A stretch of DNA of 64,000 nucleotides, taken from the NCBI GenBank assembly GCA_047495785.1, contig JBLDXI010000036.1, forward strand, positions 62,001 through 126,000, given 5' to 3'. The notes under the pieces are model-generated. The model saw only the letters and a list, made by a program, of their open reading frames with translations, was not told where the DNA came from and ran no database searches. Position numbers and translations under genes: made by a program. Of the stretch, positions 59,901 through 64,000 are shown in pieces. This DNA is from Lepidodermella squamata (Eukaryota > Gastrotricha). Within the stretch, counting starts at the first letter, position 1, and the number at the start of each line of letters is the position of its first letter.

Positions 59901-62900
59901 ACTGACACAGGCCATTTGCGTTGTGCCATGAAGTTGCTTTGCCAGGCCTTAGCAAGAAGTAATGTTTACTTGCCTCGAGGCAGTCAGTCTCGTTTGCGAA
60001 TGTTGTACTGCGAGGAATCGTGGCTTCTTCTCTCAAGCAGCCAGCCGGTAATGATCGACAGTTGACAAGCCCGTTTGAAGCTCGAGAAACGCATCGAACG
60101 AAACCAGTCTAAGAAGCAATATCAAGGGCATTAATACGTTTAATCAATTTAAAAGTAGCGCTTACTAGATTAGCTTGCGTTGGGACGTAGGTTTCGCAAA
60201 TCGTGGCTGGATGCCTTTCTATGCAATCCACATCAGCAAGATACAGGTTCGTAAAATAACCGGCGTCTGTCGCAACCATGCCATAAGCCGCGCAGCTTTC
60301 TGAATTTTCTTCACCTAGCCATAGCGAGGAACCTGGCTCATTTGGCCCCCATTGCTGAGGTAAGCTAACAAAGTTGCTGCTATCGGGCCACGTAAAAACC
60401 CCGTTAGTTTTCACCAGGCCCACCCAAGCTCGGTCAAGCGATCGGGCGAATAGCAATGCTCTCAGTTGATCCTGTTCATCAATGGTTTTGATAGAAGCTA
60501 GATCGCCAGATTTCGCAAAGCAGAGATCTCGCGCTGTCAATTGATCGATAAGATCCTGGGGGGTTACGATAAATAGCCTTTTCTCGGCATTCAGGCACTC
60601 ATCTGCGTTTTCGAACACGGCGTCTAGAGGGTAGGTAATTTCTTCTTTGCGACAGCCAGTGGAGGCAGCTCGGCAAAATGCACTGCCTCCAGCAGCTACG
60701 CAACGAACATAACGGTCCTAAAACCGAAAACAGAAACAGGTAAGGAAAAATATCCTCAAAATCTTCCAGGTTTTGTAACAATTCAAAAATATGAGCCGCG
60801 ACAAGTGAAAACCGTAGCTTACGACATTTTTTTTCAAATTTGAGTTCAACGCATGGTCTAATGCAGTTTTTCGCGCTTGCGACTTAACTAAGAGAATGAA
60901 TGGCACACGAAATTTTCAATAATAGTGAGAAGCCGCTCAAAGCTCAAAGTGAAACCAAGAATTTATGCGCGAAAAGCGATCAATTTTTACTGACAGAAGC
61001 CTGGAGACTATATTATGTTCCAGAAATAATAAATTCCGATGCTGGGTACTGTCCTCTGCTCTACTCTACCTGTAGTAGTTTTCAGACAAAATTCGGAAAA
61101 TAGATAGGAAAAATAGTCCAGCGACAAACAAAAGTCTTAACAGTCATAACAGACAAGAGTCTTCTAAAAAATTTCGAAGGAACCATGATTTTAGCGGCGA
61201 TTTGCCCTTTTCGGACAAACTCAGTATTTGTCCAAGCTATAGAAACCTGACTACATTGATAGCAATGCTGGTTTATCACCAAAAACTAGATTGATTCCAA
61301 AGTTTAATGGGAAAAATGCAATAAGAATGCGGATTTTGAAGTGTTATTTTCAGTCTGCTGCCTTCGGCACGTTAACGTCAAAGGTCATGTTTCCAATTTA
61401 TGGGCGGTTTTTATGTCTAAAAATACTACAATTAACAGGCTTTGAAATGAATATGGTGTTCTCGCTCGGAAAATGCAATGGGGAAAAGTTTTACGCGCAC
61501 CCCAAATTTACCACTTAAACTAGGAAAAAAGCGTGAATTTCATGGTTTTGACGCACTCGCATTTTTAGGTTATAGCATGAAAACTATGCATCGCAGAAAA
61601 AATGGGATTGCACCAGCACATTCCTCATGAAAAACTGCACTAGAAAATCATGAAAAGTCGATGTTGACAAAATTTACCTATCAAACCTTCTTTGCGCTCT
61701 TGTGAAAATTTCTCGCAAGTGCGTAAGCTACGGTTTTCACTTGTCGCGGCTCATATGTGTTCCCCCTTACATTCCCATGTTCGAAAATAATTACCTGTGC
61801 CGTTTCACGAATTGTGTATTTCTCGCAGACAGCTCGACCATACAAGAGGTTGCAAGGGCTACTGGCGAGATAGACACTGGCGGCAAAATCCATTTCATTA
61901 ATGAACTCGTATTTTGCGCATTTTTCGTAATCGATCGGTTGCCGTGGTCCCCATTGCAGTGAGAAATTACCTAGCGGAGACCCGTCAATCCAGCTTGTTG
62001 TTGCTGTTATGTAGAATCCAACCCATGTCCCAAATGGGTAGAACTCCTTGAATAATCTGCGAACAATGGCTTGCTCAGTTGCACTGTTGATACTAGCAAG
62101 CTGCCCTGATTGCTTAACGCATTCAGCGTTCGCATCTGTGAAAGACTTCATTTCGCCGGTGAATTCAACGTCCTCATCTGTATTTGGGCTGGCGAATTCT
62201 ATCAAATAGAACTCCTTTTGCAGGCTGAGGCATTGCGCTTCGCTTTCGAAGGATTCGTTAGCCGGGAAAGGTAGCTCATCGCTGAGACACCGCTGTCGGC
62301 ATGACGCTGTGCCGGTTGAAACTGACACGCATCTCATGAATCCAGACTATTCAGTTAAAAGAGAAAGTTCAAAGAATGCTTTTTTCACAACCCATAAATT
62401 CTAACCCTAATCCCAATCAATTCCAATTCCTAACTTAATCTCATGCATAATCCTGACCCCAACCATACAGCCCAACCCTAACTTTGAATCCAGGCTATAA
62501 TCTTTCCCAAGTTTAACTGCATTATACTAAAACCCTGAACCACATGAACCCTACCCATAACTAACTCTAAGCCGGATCCCAAGCTCAGAATATCTTTTCC
62601 AACAATGAATTAATCTTCGTCCGAAATCCATAACCCTGAAGCTAACCTTATTTAGCCATAACCCAATCCACAGCATACTGCTAGAATCAACTTTAAGCCT
62701 CACCTTAATCCAATATCCTATTTTTTTCCATCGCTATTGTCGAACCCCAACCAAACTCGAACTGAGTCGAACCCAATCCCCTGCATAACCCTGACCCTAA
62801 CAATAATCCCAAGCTCTAATCATCGCTCATATTCTCCAAGATAGATTGCATTGTTTCCGTAATTCCTAAAATCTGACCCTAACTCTAACCCCAAAGGTAA

Positions 62901-64000
62901 CCATGAACCTAACTTTTCTTCCCTTCGTTAGGTCCCTGCCAAATGGAACGCAAAAATCAAACTTCCTTACCGAAATTTGCTGAACGACGTATGTTTCGCA
63001 GACAGCGTAGTTCTTGTATGCTACACATCCGGAATCAGTCAAATAGTAACCACCCACTACCGTATCCGTAGGATGCATGTTGTCATAGGAAAAGCACGTC
63101 CAGTCATTGCTGTTCAGCTGAGGGGAGCCAAGTAGCGGTGATATCGGCGAGTACTTGGCACCATCGATCCATCGCAGTTCGGAATTGGATTTAACCAGGC
63201 CGACCCAAGCCGAGCGCACGTTTTCTGCCGACAACAAATTGCTAGCATGCCTAAGTTCACTAGCTGTTTTCAAAGTCGCAAGTTGGCCACCCTGCGACCG
63301 ACATCTTGCATTTGCTCCGTTCCAATCAAGGCCATTGTTTAGGCTCAGTAGGAAAATCTTCCTTTCGGCTCTCAAACAGTCAGCTTCACTAGCGAAGGAT
63401 TTTCCGACAGGTAGTGTGACTTCATCCCTCGAACAGCCGATAGACAATGGCCTGCATGTAACGGCACCCTCGGCTGATCTCAAAACACAGCGAGCATAGC
63501 CATCCTGTTGAAAACGAATAGTTCAAACTGGACAAATATACTGAGAAAACCACTTACAGGTCTGTTATAAGCCGCGAATGTTTCACATATCGCATTGTTA
63601 GCAAATCCAAAGCAATAGTAGTTTTCCGTCAGGTACGGATTTTCCTGCGAATATCGGGAATATTTCAAACACTGATAACCAGTGATCGGAACAGTATTAG
63701 GCTTCCATTGATCAAAGAGCGCCGAGAAGTCACTGCCGTCTACCCAGCGATAAATGTCATCGCTTTTCAGTAAGCCAATCCAAGCTTCATACATTGACCT
63801 CGAATCGGTATACATAAGGTCCCGCAATTCCTCCTGCTCGTCGGCTGTTTTAACTGTTGCCAACTGCCCTGATTTCGCCGCACATTCATCGTAAGCCTCG
63901 TCGTACGTCACAGAGCCGGCTGATGGGAATGCTTTGAACAGCTGTTTCTTCGCTCCGAGGCATTCTTGCTCACTTGTGAATCGTACGTTCGGAGGAAACG
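46993..64000 (-). CDS. Giant multi-CTLD lectin gene (overview; 5' end beyond the window)
   Basis: At least thirteen exons (listed separately) each encode one module of 171-184 residues, the last encoding two CTLDs. Every full internal exon has a length divisible by three with phase 0 at both ends, and the module frames run open to the donor. Each module has an N-terminal stretch with RCV..G.V.CR....GC..DE....P and a CTLD with GQLA, W.GL and W.DG. Subtype I keeps EPG and a .ND..C near the usual calcium-binding positions. Subtype II has EPSGDGSCG. Subtype III lacks both. The product would exceed 2,300 residues, resembling macrophage-mannose-receptor-like strings of CTLDs. No signal peptide or membrane segment lies in the window. 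Single exons could be skipped without frame loss. Confidence 0.8.
47510..48689. repeat. 590-base tandem duplication, second copy
   Basis: Unit 2 copy of 33702-34881 (47510-48099 and 48100-48689). Confidence 0.9.
48100..48491 (-). pseudogene. Half-CTLD pseudo-exon, second copy
   Basis: Unit 2 copy of 34292-34683. Here it lies in the intron between modules 12 and 13 of the array, where inclusion would end the protein early at 48051. Confidence 0.8.
48853..49128. mobile_element. MITE with long inverted repeats, second copy
   Basis: Unit 2 copy of 35045-35320. Confidence 0.75.
49240..50129. mobile_element. TACCGGGG-ended element, second copy
   Basis: Unit 2 copy of 35432-36321. Confidence 0.72.
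50865..51389 (-). CDS. Lectin array module 12 (subtype II)
   Basis: 175 codons, from VGFTRCVSISTGQVTCR to YVPPP before a GTAAGA donor. Subtype II features: YENAAACQNVVKQLF, CSEQSGQLATIKTASEQ, RSLMTKQ, EAWVGLARR, WMDGAP and EPSGDGSCGIY. The closest relative is module 8 (56555-57076). Confidence 0.85.
51518..51728. mobile_element. Small MITE with 38-base inverted repeats
   Basis: GCATAGCGCAGCCACTTTTT at the left (51518-51555) is matched by the reverse complement at 51690-51728, nearly perfectly over 38 bases. It lies in the intron between modules 11 and 12 (51390-52613), where I see nothing else recognisable. Confidence 0.8.
52614..53141 (-). CDS. Lectin array module 11 (subtype III)
   Basis: 176 codons, starting TGYARCVSRSANGAVTCR. 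Subtype III features: AEECNNAMKSYFLLELSK, WHDANGQCQLRNGQLATIKT, AWIGLTKASEKRWIDGE and GNGSCSSLEF. The donor is a weaker GTTTGT. It is very close to module 7 (57806-58333), so the block was copied recently. Confidence 0.83.
53317..53946. mobile_element. Non-autonomous MULE-type MITE, copy 2
   Basis: The terminal inverted repeats are about 95 bases. The left CTCAATTCCTGGCCCATATT is matched by the reversed right CTCAATTCCGGGCCTATATT, and both continue through CCCCCAAGCGTCG and CAATTGGAGGGT. The interior aligns to the reverse complement of 4116-4663. It is intronic, between modules 10 and 11. Confidence 0.85.
53955..54018. mobile_element. Decayed hAT-type MITE fragment
   Basis: GGACCCTTCGGTCGTGAAAT followed by TTAGTTCGAAGAT aligns to the 3' part of the family at 55716 and 57128. 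Confidence 0.45.
54262..54792 (-). CDS. Lectin array module 10 (subtype I)
   Basis: 177 codons, starting PQYVRCRDKSDGDKVTCR. Subtype I features: RDAARQLCAAKFSQLAVVKT, SGWIGLQKSSGVFKWIDNS, APGEPGNDDC and MFDDRC in place of MNDHFC. The donor is GTAATT. It is closest to module 6 (59013-59537) and directly follows another subtype I module, the one break in the triplet order on this side. Confidence 0.85.
54793..55977. other. Intron between modules 9 and 10 with transposon debris
   Basis: It contains a GTGGTTCTCATGAGGGGGTT/GGGTCGC-rich stretch (54885-54970) resembling hAT remnants, inverted ACCGGTTTAAACCGGT-type motifs near 54990 and 55500, AT-rich TATCGATTA runs near 55270, and the small MITE at 55716-55790. 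Confidence 0.5.
55716..55790. mobile_element. 75-base hAT-type MITE with perfect 8-bp target duplication
   Basis: The element runs from CAGGAGGGGGCCC to TACTTCGCGCACTG. Both flanks read TTATGAAA (55708-55715 and 55791-55798). It lacks the 5' half of the fuller member at 57128-57278. Confidence 0.85.
55978..56505 (-). CDS. Lectin array module 9 (subtype I)
   Basis: 176 codons, AGGYLRCVAKSNGGKMTCR to EIFNPP before GTGAGT. It has RDEARDLCLANSGQLATVKT, SGWTGLSKFSGAYYWIDGS, GPGEPGNDKC and YMNDHFC. It is closest to the first CTLD of module 13, which occupies the same place in the last triplet. Confidence 0.86.
56555..57076 (-). CDS. Lectin array module 8 (subtype II)
   Basis: 174 codons, starting AGLSKARCVSMSTGSVSCR. 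It has YENTASCQNLSKQLF, CSEKSGQLASITTANEQ, QAWVGLAK, WIDGSP, EPSGDGSCGVY and LNDVPC. A few residues between WVGL and W-x-DG are missing relative to module 12. Confidence 0.86.
57128..57278. mobile_element. 151-base hAT-type MITE with perfect 8-bp target duplication
   Basis: It begins CAGGGCGCGAAGTACGGGGG and ends GGATCCTACTTCGCGCACTG, so the ends are inverted repeats. Both flanks read TTGGAAAT (57120-57127 and 57279-57286). It is the best-preserved member of the family seen at 55716, 28493, 15885 and possibly 8151. Confidence 0.9.
57301..57702. mobile_element. piggyBac-like MITE with TTAA target sites
   Basis: CCCTTAGCCGCCG at the left is mirrored by CGGCGGCTAAGGG at the right, and each end abuts TTAA (57297-57300, 57703-57706). 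CCC-starting ends with TTAA duplications are the piggyBac signature. It has no transposase. Confidence 0.85.
57806..58333 (-). CDS. Lectin array module 7 (subtype III)
   Basis: 176 codons, starting IGYARCVSRSANGAVTCR. It has AEECNNAMKSYLLLELSK, WHDANGQCQTRNGQLATIKT, AWIGLTKASQLRWIDGE, SGDGSCSNLEF and CETFAEPPPA before GTATGT. It is nearly identical to module 11 in its N-terminal half. Confidence 0.86.
58334..59012. other. Intron between modules 6 and 7
   Basis: AT-rich sequence, no recognisable feature. Module 6 ends at a poor GTTCGA donor on the left side of this stretch's upstream exon, so the true splice site may differ slightly. Confidence 0.4.
59013..59537 (-). CDS. Lectin array module 6 (subtype I)
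   Basis: 175 codons, starting STNYFRCVKKADGDIVTCR. It has RDAARQLCAEQSSQLATVKT, SGWAGLKKSSEVLKWIDNS, GPGEPGNDDC and YMNDHFC. It directly follows subtype III module 5, so the expected subtype II module is missing here. The donor assignment (after SNTL) is the least certain in the array. Confidence 0.82.
59596..60108 (-). CDS. Lectin array module 5 (subtype III)
   Basis: 171 codons, starting TGFVRCVSRASNGLVNCR. It has WHNANGLCQSQGGQLATVKS, AWVGLTKTTILRWIDGS, SGSCSSFEF and CETFQSQPPQ before GTTAGC. Neither EP nor ND is present. Confidence 0.86.
60166..60717 (-). CDS. Lectin array module 4 (subtype I)
   Basis: 184 codons, starting DRYVRCVAAGGSAFCR. It has TARDLCFAKSGDLASIKT, RAWVGLVKTNGVFTWPDSS, GPNEPGSSLW and CETYVPTQANL before GTAAGC. 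It has NEPG and a nine-residue insertion before SCAAY, longer than other subtype I modules. Confidence 0.86.
60718..61794. other. Intron between modules 3 and 4, mostly a transposon
   Basis: Nearly all of this intron is the inverted-repeat element at 60791-61753. I see no coding sequence. Confidence 0.55.
60791..61753. mobile_element. Element with perfect 33-base inverted repeats
   Basis: ATGAGCCGCGACAAGTGAAA begins the left arm (60791-60823), and the right arm (61721-61753) is its exact reverse complement over 33 bases. Inside, about 61410-61515 aligns with the interior of the MULE-type MITEs (GAATATGGTGTTCTCGCTCG), so it may be a relative that has exchanged ends. The target duplication is unclear. 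Confidence 0.8.
61795..62346 (-). CDS. Lectin array module 3 (subtype II)
   Basis: 184 codons, starting SGFMRCVSVSTGTASCR. It has CVKQSGQLASINSATEQAIV, TWVGFYITATTSWIDGS, GPRQPIDYEKC and VCEKYTIRETAQ before GTAATT. It carries an acidic insertion (NTDEDVEFTGE) in the first half and RQP in place of EPS. It is the most divergent subtype II member. Confidence 0.84.
62390..62900. repeat. Degenerate CCCTAA-rich tract in an intron
   Basis: The plus strand is full of ACCCTAA, CCAACC and CTAACCC-like words spaced irregularly. It looks like a heavily mutated telomere-like or satellite array. It fills the intron between modules 2 and 3. Confidence 0.6.
62971..63504 (-). CDS. Lectin array module 2 (subtype III)
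   Basis: 178 codons, starting DGYARCVLRSAEGAVTCR. It has WNGANARCRSQGGQLATLKT, SAWVGLVKSNSELRWIDGA and CETYVVQQIS before GTAAGG. The calcium-site motifs are absent, as in other subtype III members. Confidence 0.86.
63558..64000 (-). CDS. Lectin array module 1 (subtype I-like, partial)
   Basis: The exon runs off the right edge. The visible part has CLGAKKQLFKAF, YDEAYDECAAKSGQLATVKT, EAWIGLLKSDDIYRWVDGSD and CETFAAYNRP before GTAAGT. It has KPNT in place of EPGN and YYCFG in place of MNDHFC. Further modules probably lie upstream. Confidence 0.83.

Overview
The window is eukaryotic and almost certainly from an invertebrate animal with a compact, AT-rich genome. Genes are split by short GT-AG introns, often 40-60 bases, with pyrimidine-rich TTTCAG or TTTTAG acceptors. 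The gene content is animal-like: C-type lectin domains (CTLDs), ankyrin repeats, a C2H2 zinc finger, and many small DNA transposons. I cannot name the phylum or species.

Layout. 1-5.3 kb: 5' end of a secreted cysteine-rich gene, a decayed Mutator-like (MULE) transposon with its terminal inverted repeats, a MULE-type MITE, and a second copy of the first gene's upstream region and exon 1. 6.1-6.8 kb: a small zinc-finger gene. 9.2-11.7 kb: a pseudokinase-ankyrin gene. 12.7-17.4 kb (minus): a 19-exon gene whose exons join in phase into a roughly 970-residue secreted protein with three CTLDs separated by cysteine-rich linkers. 18.8-20.8 kb: two decayed CTLD gene fragments. 21.8-24.2 kb: a second, intact pseudokinase-ankyrin gene.

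22,952-50,567 is a direct tandem duplication of a 13,808-base unit, with no difference in any stretch I compared. Each unit holds an ankyrin tail, two minus-strand cysteine-rich CTLD genes (one frame-damaged, one a clear pseudogene), a plus-strand cysteine-rich gene broken by a hAT MITE, a frame-disrupted fucosyltransferase-like gene, a terminal CTLD exon and several MITEs. A perfect 590-base tandem repeat is nested in each unit. The duplication is either very recent or an assembly artefact.

46,993-64,000 (minus) is one long CTLD exon array running off the right edge. It has at least thirteen modules of about 175 residues, each on its own phase 0/0 exon, with a stop codon only in the last. 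The modules fall into three subtypes that recur in the order III-II-I, so the array seems to have grown by copying three-exon blocks.

The locus looks like a fast-evolving cluster of secreted lectin-type recognition proteins, interspersed with cytoplasmic pseudokinase-ankyrin genes. A shared function is only a guess from proximity. Many gene relics, frameshifts and recent insertions (8-bp hAT, TTAA, TA and 9-bp target duplications) show rapid turnover.
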